Shown: positions 1 through 10,400 of the stretch, one piece after another | Numbering within the stretch: position 1 is the first letter of the stretch | Layout of the letters: each line of letters starts with the position of its first letter | Assembly: GCF_013694365.1 (NCBI RefSeq) | Contig: NZ_CP059275.1 | Span: forward strand, 248,001-312,000 | Direction of reading: 5' to 3' | From: Limosilactobacillus reuteri | Lineage (GTDB): Bacteria; Bacillota; Bacilli; Lactobacillales; Lactobacillaceae | Length of the DNA: 64,000 nucleotides | Translations under genes and position numbers: made by a program | Notes under the pieces: generated by a model | The model's input: the letters and a program-made list of their open reading frames with translations, nothing else | Database searches by the model: none | What the model was told of the DNA's origin: nothing

Positions 1-1470
1 ATTACTGATGGAAAATTCAAGATCAAGTTTAATACTCATGCGTATGGGTTTGTTCCAGAAGATAATAATGCTCATTTCGAAGTTACTGGTGGCAAAGAAT
101 GGCTAGTGACCGACGGCTATCTCTGGACAAGATTCATTGACGCTATAGAACTATTTAACGATGCAAGTGGTTCTAAAGGGCAATCAATGGAAGTGGGAAA
201 CGTTGAAGGATATACAGATAACAGAGGGCGATTAGTATTTACAAGTGCTATGTTCACTGGATTATGTATTCTTGGTGACGATGTACCGCCAGCAATGACT
301 GGTTCAACGATTTCAACAGTATTTAGTAAAGAAGACTTTAAGTCAACTTTTAAAGAAATGTTAGCCGAGTTTTCGGCTGAGAAAGGAGAAAAAGCTTTGG
401 CGACTAAGAAAAAACAAGAAAATGGAGCAACGGTAGTTGAAGAACCAAAGTCTGACGCTTCAACGGCTGCGGAATCAAAATCAAGTGCTGTTAGTGAGAC
501 TGCAAAGTCAGCTACACCTGCTTCATCTGCGTCAACCAGTAGCGCTTCTAAACCAGCCGAAATGCCTGCATCAAGTGCAAGCGAAGATAGTTCAAAGGCT
601 AGTTCTGCAACGTCAACCAGTACTTCTACGTCCGATAAGGCTGCGCCAGCTAATGCATCGGGTGCCGAACCGGCTAGCGGAGATAATACAGAAGAGCATG
701 ACGACAATGCAGAAATGTCTAGTGATAAGGACGATAAAGACGGTATTTCTTTAAACAAAAATGAAAGCGCTTACAAAAAAGACGATGGTAATGATGATTC
801 CGAAGACGATACGGAAGATGGGGACGACAAAAAGGATAAAGACAAGTTCGCTTGTGGCTCAGAAAAAAACAAGAAGAAGGCACAATTCGAACTAAATCTT
901 AATGATCGCGAATATGCATTATCACAAGCGGTACGTAACAAATTTAACGCTGGTGGAAATACCGATATTTATCCAGTTGAAGTCTTTGAGGCTTACGGAA
1001 TCTTCAAGTCAGTTAACTGGAGTTCTGATGACAGTAAGCTGTATCGGATTGATTACAGCGTAAATGCAGATGACTCAATCAAGTTGGGGGATAAAACAGA
1101 GATTTTCTCAATGTATGTCACTCAAGAAGAGAAAAACAGGATTGAGTCAGATCGCAATAAATTAGCTAATTTAGAAGCACAAATTGCGGAATTAACGGAA
1201 TACAAGAACAGCATTGAAATGTCTAAAAAGGAAAAGGCATTAAACGATGTTAAGACTTCGTTATCGGCAGAACAAATGAAAGATATTCGTGGCAAGTTCT
1301 CAGAAATGTCTGTCGAAGATGTTGAAAAGGAAATTGCCTACGCAATTTATTCAAAGAACAAGAATGAGTTTTCTGCTCCAAAGCGTGGAGGAGTTCCAAC
1401 AACAAACTTCTCTGCGAAAAAAGAGAGCGAATACGGATATGGCACAGCAGATGCTTTATTCCACAAATAA
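1..1470 (+). CDS. Phage prohead protease/scaffold-like protein, 5'-truncated by window edge
   Basis: The frame is open from the first base, so the true start lies upstream; the GTG at 106 is only an internal codon. The 489 visible residues fall into three parts: a folded N-terminal part to about residue 135, a long Ser/Ala/Thr then Asp/Lys-rich low-complexity linker (about 140-285), and a C-terminal part with a coiled coil (about 375-425). Its place just before a decoration-like gene and the major capsid gene, together with the disordered acidic middle and helical end, fits a capsid maturation protease or scaffold, possibly a fusion of the two. I see no catalytic triad I can defend, so the role rests on context and architecture. 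Confidence 0.5.
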   Translation: MTDGKFKIKFNTHAYGFVPEDNNAHFEVTGGKEWLVTDGYLWTRFIDAIELFNDASGSKGQSMEVGNVEGYTDNRGRLVFTSAMFTGLCILGDDVPPAMTGSTISTVFSKEDFKSTFKEMLAEFSAEKGEKALATKKKQENGATVVEEPKSDASTAAESKSSAVSETAKSATPASSASTSSASKPAEMPASSASEDSSKASSATSTSTSTSDKAAPANASGAEPASGDNTEEHDDNAEMSSDKDDKDGISLNKNESAYKKDDGNDDSEDDTEDGDDKKDKDKFACGSEKNKKKAQFELNLNDREYALSQAVRNKFNAGGNTDIYPVEVFEAYGIFKSVNWSSDDSKLYRIDYSVNADDSIKLGDKTEIFSMYVTQEEKNRIESDRNKLANLEAQIAELTEYKNSIEMSKKEKALNDVKTSLSAEQMKDIRGKFSEMSVEDVEKEIAYAIYSKNKNEFSAPKRGGVPTTNFSAKKESEYGYGTADALFHK

Positions 1471-1911
1471 ATGGCTGAAGTTATTTTAGACAAGATTAAA
1501 TCTACTGCGCATATTGACAGCGTTGTAGCCAAAGAAGATCTAAAGAACGGTCAATGGTTAACTTTAGGCCTTCTTGACGCAGACGGTGAACGTCGTTTAG
1601 CGGAAAAGGCAAAGGCAGAAGATACAGCTGATGTTCTTCTTGTTACAAGTTTTACCAGATATGATCCAAATACTGATTTTGCAGACTATGTTACTAAGGC
1701 AGGACAAACTGGTCGTGCTTTCCATATGGAAAAGGGCGATGTTATTTCAGTGACTAAAGACTTAGTAGCTGGCGCAAAGAAGGGTGACGGATTAACCATT
1801 GGTGACGATGGTTTAGGGTTCAAGAAAACAGAAGGTCGCGGTATCGCACAAATTATTGGCGAAGAAAATCAAGGATTTTACGGCGACATGTTTGTAATCG
1901 CTATTCGCTAA
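1471..1911 (+). CDS. Putative head decoration protein
   Basis: A 146-residue protein with no membrane segment or signal peptide, predicted mainly beta with repeated Gly-Asp turns. It lies between the scaffold-like gene and the major capsid gene, the usual place for a small capsid decoration or head-fibre protein in HK97-type phages. Codon choice is the same biased type seen in the capsid and major tail genes, as expected for an abundant virion protein. No motif proves the assignment. It could instead be a minor head protein of unknown role. Confidence 0.4.
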   Translation: MAEVILDKIKSTAHIDSVVAKEDLKNGQWLTLGLLDADGERRLAEKAKAEDTADVLLVTSFTRYDPNTDFADYVTKAGQTGRAFHMEKGDVISVTKDLVAGAKKGDGLTIGDDGLGFKKTEGRGIAQIIGEENQGFYGDMFVIAIR

Positions 1912-2895
1912 ATGGAAAGAAACGATTTTATGAATTTTGCTCGCGACCTATACTTCAAGCGTGAATTTAGCAAGAACGGTGTATCAGGTCAAGAAGCAAT
2001 GCGTAACGCTATTTTAGACGCACTTGGTGGAGAATTCACTCCTACTTCTTGGGGTAAAAACAAGTATGATGTTTTCGAATTAATTTCTGAAGCGGTTGAC
2101 GCAGTTGTTCCACGTTTATTAACGGACCAATTTTCTAACATTGCTGACATTCGTACTGTTGCTATTGGTGAAAAACCGATTTTCCAAGTACAAGATCCAA
2201 AGGCTATTCGGGTAGGTCGCGTAGCAGCCGGTGACCAAGATATTCGTCGGCAAACTATCAAGGACACTCATTACTCAATTGAAACAGAAGACTTTGGTGC
2301 ATCTGTATACACAGAACTCCACCAATTTATGACTGGAACTATTGACTGGAGTAACTTGATTGATCGTGTGGCACAAGCATTTACAAATCACATTCAATCT
2401 ACTATTGCAGAAGCATTGAATGACAGTTACTCATTACTTAATGCTACTGACAAGGTAACTGGTCAAGCAACTCTTGATCAAGTTGTTAAGCTTGCAGAAC
2501 GTATTCAAGTTAAAGCTAACCGTAATGTAGAAATTTATGGAACCAAGGCTGCTTTAAGCAAGTTAGCAGAAATGGCAAACGTAAATCTCTACTCAGGTGA
2601 TATGAAGAACGAATTAAATGAAAAGGGCTTCCTTGGTGTTGTTCGTGGATTGAAGTTAAACGAAATTCCACAAGCATTTAAGGTTAACAAAGATGAATTC
2701 GCCCTTGATGATAACAAGCTTTTGATTCTTCCAGAAGGTGAAAAGATCGTTGGTGTGGTAATGGAAGGTGACGCCATCACTGTTGAAGCAGACTACACAG
2801 GACGGAATGATTTACAAATGGGCTTTAAGACCATCGAACGTATGGGAATCATGGCTCTTCAAATGAAAGTATACGGTATGGCTGAATTAGGCTAA
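1912..2895 (+). CDS. Major capsid protein, HK97-fold type
   Basis: A 327-residue protein that should build the icosahedral head. The N-terminal 50 residues are helical and charged. They are followed by a region rich in Asp/Val/Ile around VDAVVPRLLTDQF, an E-loop-like stretch (about 80-130), and a C-terminal beta-rich half ending in a hydrophobic strand. Length and layout fit phage capsid proteins with an HK97 fold in Firmicutes phages. Strongly biased codons suggest high expression. The preceding genes look like scaffold and decoration genes and the following ones like connectors. No separate protease cleavage site can be read with confidence. Confidence 0.72.
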   Translation: MERNDFMNFARDLYFKREFSKNGVSGQEAMRNAILDALGGEFTPTSWGKNKYDVFELISEAVDAVVPRLLTDQFSNIADIRTVAIGEKPIFQVQDPKAIRVGRVAAGDQDIRRQTIKDTHYSIETEDFGASVYTELHQFMTGTIDWSNLIDRVAQAFTNHIQSTIAEALNDSYSLLNATDKVTGQATLDQVVKLAERIQVKANRNVEIYGTKAALSKLAEMANVNLYSGDMKNELNEKGFLGVVRGLKLNEIPQAFKVNKDEFALDDNKLLILPEGEKIVGVVMEGDAITVEADYTGRNDLQMGFKTIERMGIMALQMKVYGMAELG

Positions 2896-3459
2896 ATGTC
2901 ACGTGAAGTAAAGCGCCGGAAGCGCAAAATTATTGACCCCTCAACTGAAATAGTAGTTGCAAATAATACTTATGGTACTTTTGCTTACGAATCAAAGAAT
3001 GGGGTACTTTCAATTGTTTTAGAAGAGAACGGTGATGAAGAATACATCACATACTCTGAGGCAAGAAAGCTAAAAAAGTATTTTGAAAATATGTCTCTGT
3101 TAATAATTGACGTTAACTCTGACGAAGATATTTCAATTATGGATGTTGTTCGCGGATTGCGATTAACAGATGTTTATAGTTCATACCTTAAATTTGTAGA
3201 AGGTTTTAATGAAGACGAATTTGATGAGGTGGAAGCATTGTATTCAGATGCTCTTGCTGACTTTGTAGTTGATTCAGATATAGACGAATTTAAGGAAGTA
3301 CTTAAAACTCCACTAAGAAATGCGATCGTTATGACAACGGTTGAGATGTATAAACAACGACGCTTAACAAATCGTGACAAACAAGACCTTGTTAATAACA
3401 GAGATGAGGATTTCTGGGCGGATGTAGATGTGTCCGTTAAAGCGGTAGAAGGTCACTAA
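2896..3459 (+). CDS. Phage head-tail connector candidate
   Basis: A 187-residue protein with a very basic first 12 residues (KRRKRK), a beta-rich N-terminal half and a helical, acidic C-terminal half. I do not recognise a family from sequence alone. Its position directly after the major capsid gene is where connector or head-completion proteins are normally encoded. The basic start followed by an acidic body could serve DNA or capsid contact, but that is inference. Confidence 0.35.
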   Translation: MSREVKRRKRKIIDPSTEIVVANNTYGTFAYESKNGVLSIVLEENGDEEYITYSEARKLKKYFENMSLLIIDVNSDEDISIMDVVRGLRLTDVYSSYLKFVEGFNEDEFDEVEALYSDALADFVVDSDIDEFKEVLKTPLRNAIVMTTVEMYKQRRLTNRDKQDLVNNRDEDFWADVDVSVKAVEGH

Positions 3460-3918
3460 ATGGCAAATGAAAGTAATGACCCTAAATATACATATTATGA
3501 AGAAGTCTACAAGGTTTTCTTGAATACAGTAGATTCATATGACTTCGCTCAAATGGATGATGACGAATTAGAAAGCGTCTTATATGGATATATGGATTCA
3601 GGTCGATTACTTTTCAGTACTTATATAGCTAAAGATTTCATGGATGACGATCCTGAAAATAAGAGATTTAACTTCAAGATGACAAGAGTAGAAATTGCTT
3701 TACTTGCACAGGCAATGAAACTTGAGTGGGTTCGTGAACATCTGAATTCGGAAGAGTTAATGCGAAAAGCGATTGGTGATCGAGACTTTAATACGGTGCA
3801 GGGATATCAATACTTGGACCGTCTCCAGACTATGGAGAAACAATTGAGTAGAGAGATTACCGCTCAAATCAATCGATTAGAATACTCGAATCCAGAACTG
3901 TATGGTGAAATGAAATGA
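3460..3918 (+). CDS. Phage head-completion/connector candidate, helical
   Basis: A 152-residue, almost wholly helical acidic protein with a tyrosine-rich N-terminus and no membrane segment. It sits between two other presumed connector genes. Helical proteins of this size after the capsid gene often act as head-tail adaptors, but I see no diagnostic motif. It is listed as a virion or assembly protein by context only. Confidence 0.35.
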   Translation: MANESNDPKYTYYEEVYKVFLNTVDSYDFAQMDDDELESVLYGYMDSGRLLFSTYIAKDFMDDDPENKRFNFKMTRVEIALLAQAMKLEWVREHLNSEELMRKAIGDRDFNTVQGYQYLDRLQTMEKQLSREITAQINRLEYSNPELYGEMK

Positions 3919-4977
3919 ATGAGTAGTTTTGCAACATCATACCGCAGAAAGCAACGAGTCATTGGGGACAACAGAGTTAATAGAAATTATAATCGGCAGC
4001 TTGAGGGTTTTAATCTTTACTACAAAGATACTCTAACTAAGCATGATTGTATTATTGATGGTGTTCCAACGCAGGCAGTCTTTCAAGATCATTCGCAAAG
4101 CAACAATAAAGATTTATCTGATGACAAGTACGTTGTTGTCCCAAATTCAGTTGAAGTTGGTGTGGGCTCATATATTGAATGGGCGGACGAAACATGGATG
4201 GTTTTTACTGAAGAGTATAAAACGATTCCTTCTCATCAACAATTAAAGATAAAGCATACGAACAGACGGCTTAAATGGTTGACGAACAAGAACAGTAAGC
4301 TGATTTGCAACTTCGGGAAAGGTTGGCCTGCTTATGTACAGAACCAGACATTATATACCTTAGGGGTGTCATTCTCAGGACAAAATATCGCATTAGCGAA
4401 TGCGAAAATGTCTGTTTACATCAAAGATGTTCCAGAAACAAGAGCGGTAAAAGTTGGGACAAGACTTTGGATTGCTGGTCAAGTCTATAAAATTGAATTC
4501 GCTGACTACGTATCAAGACCGGGGTTAGTTAACTGGTTACTAGACGAAGATACAAAGAATCCGGAAACCGATAATTCTGATTTGGAAATAGCTGATTATT
4601 GGGATTCTGGAGGTAAAGACGAAGACGATTCCATAAAAGATGTATCTAAGTTGACTATGCCTACAGACGGCTCTGACAGCCATTCTGAGGAAGAAAAGCC
4701 AAAAGTTGAATGGAATATCGAAGGAACAATTAAAGCTCGCCTAGGGCATACTTATGTCTATACAGCGATGAATTCTGATGGAACTAAGGCAGATGTCTCC
4801 GAATGGATGATTGGAACCCTTGAAGACTCTCCATTTTATGTAAAAGAAAAAGATAATCATAGCATTACTGTGACTGTGAAAGACATCTATAAGCTAGTTG
4901 GACAAACAGTAACAATCACAGCAAAAGCCAATGACGAAATAAAAAATATTGCAATAAAAATTATAAAGAAGTTCTAG
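3919..4977 (+). CDS. Phage head-closure-like protein with C-terminal Ig-like domain
   Basis: A 352-residue protein in two parts. Residues about 1-215 form a beta-rich body with a basic N-terminus (YRRKQR) and two repeated themes of a conserved W/E strand (IEWADETW and LWIAGQVY) resembling stopper or head-closure folds. An acidic linker (about 216-265) leads to a roughly 85-residue C-terminal domain with the alternating beta pattern of a bacterial Ig-like (BIG) domain. Surface Ig-like domains are common on phage virion proteins and may bind sugars on cells. The next gene is a tail-terminator candidate, consistent with neck assembly. Confidence 0.45.
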   Translation: MSSFATSYRRKQRVIGDNRVNRNYNRQLEGFNLYYKDTLTKHDCIIDGVPTQAVFQDHSQSNNKDLSDDKYVVVPNSVEVGVGSYIEWADETWMVFTEEYKTIPSHQQLKIKHTNRRLKWLTNKNSKLICNFGKGWPAYVQNQTLYTLGVSFSGQNIALANAKMSVYIKDVPETRAVKVGTRLWIAGQVYKIEFADYVSRPGLVNWLLDEDTKNPETDNSDLEIADYWDSGGKDEDDSIKDVSKLTMPTDGSDSHSEEEKPKVEWNIEGTIKARLGHTYVYTAMNSDGTKADVSEWMIGTLEDSPFYVKEKDNHSITVTVKDIYKLVGQTVTITAKANDEIKNIAIKIIKKF

Positions 4978-5529
4978 GTGCCCGCAAAGGAAATTACAAA
5001 TGAGGCTCCAAAACATGTGTCTTCAGTTATGAAGATTAGTGAGTGGAAACAGCAAATGATGGAAACAATGGCAATGGATGATGATTTAGCAAAATTACTT
5101 TATTATGACTCATCTGATGCATTAAGCCGTCCTAATTTAACCGAGGAGCAAAAATATGAACTGGTAACAGAGGGAGAAGAAAAGCGTCGGATTTATCCAA
5201 CAAGATATAAGCCTGGGGTAGTTATGGACCAGCAATCATTTATTGGTATGGCGATTTCTAATTTCTCATTTCCAGAAATTCATTATCACGTAGATAGTGA
5301 TTTCGTGATGGGGTACTTATACTTCTTTATCCTTGTTGATAACAAAATTATGGATATCGATGAAGGACAAAGGCAAGATCAAATACTCGCTAGAATTTAT
5401 GACTTATTCTCCGATTCTAGAAGATACGGAATCGGGACTGTAAAAATTGGTCAACTTTCTGAATTATGGGAGCAAAACAATAAGTTTGGCGGCTACCAAC
5501 TAATGATGAGAGTATACGACTTTAAGTAA
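4978..5529 (+). CDS. Putative tail terminator/neck protein
   Basis: A 183-residue protein beginning at GTG. The last 100 residues combine beta strands (around HYHVDSDFVMGYLYFFILVD) with a helix and end in a strand finishing MMRVYDFK, like tail-terminator or minor-tail families that cap the tube. Position after the head-closure candidate and before the tail tube gene supports this. No catalytic or metal site is seen. The assignment relies on location and size. Confidence 0.38.
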   Translation: MPAKEITNEAPKHVSSVMKISEWKQQMMETMAMDDDLAKLLYYDSSDALSRPNLTEEQKYELVTEGEEKRRIYPTRYKPGVVMDQQSFIGMAISNFSFPEIHYHVDSDFVMGYLYFFILVDNKIMDIDEGQRQDQILARIYDLFSDSRRYGIGTVKIGQLSELWEQNNKFGGYQLMMRVYDFK

Positions 5530-6333
5530 ATGAGAATTAACTATTCTTATGTGATTCTCGGGAAAGATATACCTATAAACGATAAGGTAACTTTTCATAT
5601 TCCCACAATTGGTGAATTAGCAGAAGCAGAAAACAATGACTTTAGTGATTGTACTCGTGTTTTTGTAACAGGGGTTCGGGAACAATTTAGTGGTGTTCCT
5701 GAGCAGGTTGATCTGATAGAAGAAAGATTCCCGTCTCTATGGGATATGGCTTTTGACGATGAAATGAATGACCTTGTTGGAGAGGCCATGTTTGGTAAAG
5801 GCGCTACTTTATTACGGCAATTTTTGAAAGCGCTTTCATACTGGACTAGGACGAAAGAAGAACAGTACAAAATCTTGAGTAATAAAAAGATCGTAAGCGA
5901 AGAACTGGATTGGATTATCGACAGGGAAACATACATTGACCTATCTAACCTAATCAAAGCAGTTACTTTGTCAAAGCCCAATAGGGACTTGATTGCACCC
6001 AAGGGTGTGGGAAGTAATCCAAGAAAGATTCAAATGTGGAAAAACACATACAAGGGTCGATTACAACAAGCCATGAAAAGAAAAGGAACGGAATTAGGAG
6101 ATCAAATCCTTCAGCTAGAAGTATTTGCGCCTGGATACATTAGCTTTGCTGATATTCAAGGTATGACCTACTACCAGTTTTCAAATCTTTTATCTGCTTA
6201 TACCGCTAAGTATTCATCAGAAAAACAGTATCAGATTTATACATCAGAAAAGTTCGATACGAAAGATATGAAAATGCCTGATCTAAATGAAGAAATAAAA
6301 CTAATCAAATTTGATGAAAAAAATAAAGACTAA
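5530..6333 (+). CDS. Phage tail assembly protein, chaperone-like candidate
   Basis: A 267-residue soluble protein. The start carries an element reading FHIPTIGEL, typical of Gp15-like and other tail assembly proteins whose first strand is followed by a helix. The rest is helical with a basic middle and an acidic C-terminus. It precedes the major tail protein. It may be a chaperone for the tape measure protein or a tube-associated factor. I cannot separate these, and the much smaller gene at 12691 is a second chaperone candidate. Confidence 0.35.
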   Translation: MRINYSYVILGKDIPINDKVTFHIPTIGELAEAENNDFSDCTRVFVTGVREQFSGVPEQVDLIEERFPSLWDMAFDDEMNDLVGEAMFGKGATLLRQFLKALSYWTRTKEEQYKILSNKKIVSEELDWIIDRETYIDLSNLIKAVTLSKPNRDLIAPKGVGSNPRKIQMWKNTYKGRLQQAMKRKGTELGDQILQLEVFAPGYISFADIQGMTYYQFSNLLSAYTAKYSSEKQYQIYTSEKFDTKDMKMPDLNEEIKLIKFDEKNKD

Positions 6334-7440
6334 ATGTCTACTTATGGTTTGAAGGATGCGTCAAATATCACATTTGTAAAGCGTGGTACTACTACTCCCG
6401 TTTTATACATTGATTACGCAAACCAAACAAATACGCAATGGCAATCTAACCGTGTATATGCCAAGAAGAAGGGTACACAAGCAATTGCATGGGACTCTGC
6501 ACGGACTGGTAAGTTAACCATTCAAACTGAAATGTTTGATCTTCGGCTCTTGGCAATGATGGCCGGTGACGATGATTTACATAAGGGAACAAATACTATC
6601 TTTAAGCGAAAAGTATTCCAATTACGAGGAGATCGCTTAATTGATTTAGGCGCAAAGCCAGTTGAAGGTTCTGTATCTGTATTCCGTGTAGACGACAAGG
6701 ATAAGCGTGAACACATTACTGAAATCCCTATGTTAGTTTCTGGAGACGCTGGTTCAGTTCCACAAATGGTAACTGATGTTGCTGTTTCTGCTAAGGACAC
6801 AACTGCAACAATTACTTGGAGTTCTACAGCCAATGCAACTAGTTATATTGTTTACCGAAATGGAGTAGCTACTGGATACCCTGTTGGTACTTCATTTAAC
6901 GACTCAAACTTAACTCCTGAAACAGAATACAAGTACACAGTTGTTGCTAAGAATGAAGCAGGACAATCAGTTCAATCTGCTGAAGTAGTTATTACTACTG
7001 CTACATCAGGTACTAAAGAAGCCGGCGCTGCTGTTAAGGCAACTGGAGATGCAATCAAGAAGGCACAAGAAAATGCTAGCGGGGCTAACTTAAATGGCTT
7101 GTACTTCAAGATGACTGATGGTGGAAACGGAATTCAACTTTCTGATGAAGCCGTTGTCGGTGCTGCTTACGCAGTGTACTACGTTGTAAAGCAAGACGGT
7201 GTATCTTCCTACACTATCAATGCACTTAAGTTTGCAACTAACTATGAAATTTACGCCGATGCCGTAATTCGTTCCCAGGACGGTGAAGATAAGTTTGCGC
7301 AAATTCACTTTACTAATGTAAAGCCTGCTGCAAATGTAACATTCAACCAAAACTCAGAACAAGTAACTTCCCTTTCATTGGAATTTGACTTGTTGGCTGA
7401 TGAAAATAACGACCAAGCTATTTACGAATACATCGAATAG
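6334..7440 (+). CDS. Major tail protein with internal fibronectin type III domain
   Basis: A 368-residue tail tube protein. The N-terminal part (about 1-145) has the beta-rich, Gly/Thr-rich pattern of major tail proteins. Residues about 147-228 form an FN3 domain, recognisable from TATITWSSTANATSYIVYRNG and a closing YTVVAKNEAGQS. The tube fold then appears to resume and ends EFDLLADENNDQAIYEYIE. Strong codon bias suggests a major structural product. FN3 or Ig-like inserts on tail tubes project outward and are thought to touch host surface sugars. Confidence 0.65.
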   Translation: MSTYGLKDASNITFVKRGTTTPVLYIDYANQTNTQWQSNRVYAKKKGTQAIAWDSARTGKLTIQTEMFDLRLLAMMAGDDDLHKGTNTIFKRKVFQLRGDRLIDLGAKPVEGSVSVFRVDDKDKREHITEIPMLVSGDAGSVPQMVTDVAVSAKDTTATITWSSTANATSYIVYRNGVATGYPVGTSFNDSNLTPETEYKYTVVAKNEAGQSVQSAEVVITTATSGTKEAGAAVKATGDAIKKAQENASGANLNGLYFKMTDGGNGIQLSDEAVVGAAYAVYYVVKQDGVSSYTINALKFATNYEIYADAVIRSQDGEDKFAQIHFTNVKPAANVTFNQNSEQVTSLSLEFDLLADENNDQAIYEYIE

Positions 7441-10400
7441 ATGGAGAAAACGATTAAGTATTTAGAAAACGGAGAATACCATTATGCTACAGTTCGCTCT
7501 GTTGGTGATTTGGCACAATTAAAGACTAATTCAAAGGAAACACTTGTCGAAGCCATCAACGAGCTCTGGAATGGTGGAGGTAATGCTGATCCAAGTAAAG
7601 CACCAAAACCAGAAGGCTATGACCAATTAGTTCAAGATGTTGCTGATGCTGTAAAAAATCAACAAGAAATCAGTCAGCAATGGATTGAGTGGCAAAACGA
7701 AGAAGCTCAACTTACTGAAGAACGTAAGCAAGCATATCTACAAGCGATGAAAGAAATGCAAGAGTCCATTGATAAGGCTAAAGCTGATGCGGCAGCTCTT
7801 GATGATAAGACAGCTAAATTAGACGAGCAAATCACTAAGACCTTTAGTGATCTTGATACATCAATTCAAAATATGCATGAACAGCTTCAAAAAGAAGCAG
7901 ATCGCATGAATCAAGAATTGATTGATACAAAATCTGATTTAACTAAGGTTCGTACAGATCTGCAAAATGCCCAACTAGATAATGGGAGAATTCATGACGA
8001 GCTAACTAATATTAATGGGAAATTTGAACATAAAGTTTGGCAAACAGATTTGGACCCGTTAAAGGAACAGATCGACAGAGCTGAAACCAGCGTCCAACAG
8101 ACCAAAGATGAGTTACTTGGAAAGGCAAGTCGTCAAGATTTAGATACAGTAACCAATACCGTTTCTAAACTTGATACACAGTTAAAAGAAACTGCCAAAG
8201 GCGTAGAAATCAGCGTTAAGAAAGATGAGCTCGGTGGTGAAATCGCTGAGGCGTTGACTAATAAAACGAATATTTTACTAGGTACAAGAAGATTCACTAC
8301 TAATAACTGGCAGCAACGAGAGCATGTTGAAATATGTAGCGATCCTTGGAAGGGATTCCTGGTCGCCAAACAAAATAGTCCAATTGAAGGTATCCAACAA
8401 GCTTATGACGTAAAGTCTGGAACTACCTATACCTTTAGTCTTTTCGCAAAGATGGATACTTTGGACGATAGTAACAAACCGCAAATTATCCTTGCCAAGA
8501 ATAACCTCGATACTAGTCTTGATACCAAGATTGATGTATGGCGTAAAGAAATTGATGACATTACCCCTGATTTCAAGAGATATGATTTAACTTTTACCCC
8601 AAGTGAAGATTGTACGATTTATCCTCATGTTATCTCAAATAGCAATAATCCTATATTCGTTTGCGGTTATCAGCTAGAAATTGGAAAGACATCAACTCCA
8701 TGGGAACCTAATCAAGAAGATGTTGGTGACTATGTAGAAAAGTCTGAGGCACAATTCAATGTCTATAACGATAAGATTCAAGCCCTAACTGAAAAACAAC
8801 GCCAACAAGGTGATACCCAAGAAAAGTTACGAACAGAAGTCACTCAGACAGCCGAAGGAACAAAGCAAGTATCCGAGAATCTCAAAAAGACTAATGATGA
8901 TATCACTAAACTTCGTGGCGAATTTGAAGTGAAAGCGGATCACATGAAGTCTGAGTATGAGACTTATACGAATAAAGCTGTAGGTCAAATCAGTGATAGT
9001 ACATTAAATCTTATTCGGAATAGTTCATTTCAGAATAAAGACGAGGACTTTGCACAATGGCAGAATGTTTCTGCAAAGGCTAATGTACGTCAAGATGAAA
9101 ATGGGCTGCGTTGGGTTGAATTAACTCAGTCAGGAATGACTACAGATAATATCATTGGACTAACAAGTAACTATTTTAATATTAAACAAGGTAAGGTTAC
9201 TGTTGCCGTTGACATTAAGAGTGGAACCAAGGCGGACTTAGATATTGAATCTGTTTTGACGCTTGAATTATATGACGAAAATAAGAAACGTGTCGATTTT
9301 ACTCGGCTTACACTCAATGATTTAGGTTTAAATAAGTCATTACTAGGAGATCATCAAGTACACCGAGGATTGTATCGTCTTGGTATAGATAGAAACGATG
9401 CTAAGTATATGACCGTAAAGGCTCATTTAATGCGTAATGGTGATTTGTGGTTCACTAATTTCTCTGCAAGATTGTCTTCGATTGACGATGGAGCTTATGA
9501 GCCTAATCCAGATGATTTAAACCAACAGATACTAAAACAGAATACTAAGATTGAACAAAATGCCAAAGAAGTAGCTATTAAAGCCAATTCTGTTGATGTG
9601 ACACGGGGCATTAAGAGTGCTATAGATGGTGTAGATGTTGGGACTATTAATCTTGCGACCGGCACCAATAAGCCATTTGTTATGGGGTATGGGATAGAAA
9701 ATACAAGGTGGGATGATAATTCAGCCTATCTACCTTTGCCTGCAAAAGTAAAAGCCGGAGAAATACTTCCCCAGGGTGATGGATTCCATTTCATGTTGGC
9801 GAAGGGTAAAACATATACACAAACCATATGGATAGATACAGATGCAAGTATAATTGATTCATCTAAGTTGCAGATTACATGGTTCACAGACGATATAGGG
9901 CATAACTATCAGCAAGCAAAATTAGTTCGCTTGGGAGAAAATAGCTACAAAATTATATCTACATATTTGTGGCCTGGAAAATCCTTAAAACAGGTGCGTC
10001 TCTTCGATATCTGTCAGTTGAATAGAGTTTTTGACATAGAGAGAACCGGAACGTATTTAAAATTTAGACATCCAATGCTTTCCGAGGGTAATAAATCGAC
10101 TGATTGGTCCCCATCGGCAAATGATACATCACTAGAAATAAAGTCTGCAAAAAATGCGGCAATAAAAGTATCTAGCGATTTGATTGAATTATCAGTAAGA
10201 GATATAAGCACTAGCTTTAATGATAAATTGAATATAAAAATTAACGAAGAAAGAGCTGCGTCCCAGAAGTTTACTACAGAGGGAATAGAACAAGTCGTCT
10301 CGAGGGTAAATGAGGTTAACGATCATGTTAGTGTATTAAGGAGTAGTACTGAGGCTACTATAAAAAATTTAAGCGACAGGGTAATTACGGAAGTTAATAG

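Noticed and set aside
106..108. GTG as start of the first gene
   Set aside because: The frame is open back to base 1 with folded-protein-like sequence, so the gene begins before the window.
117..758. 213-residue open frame on the minus strand opposite the scaffold gene
   Set aside because: It mirrors the Ser/Ala/Thr-rich linker, is all low complexity and has no start context; the plus-strand frame is part of a real gene.
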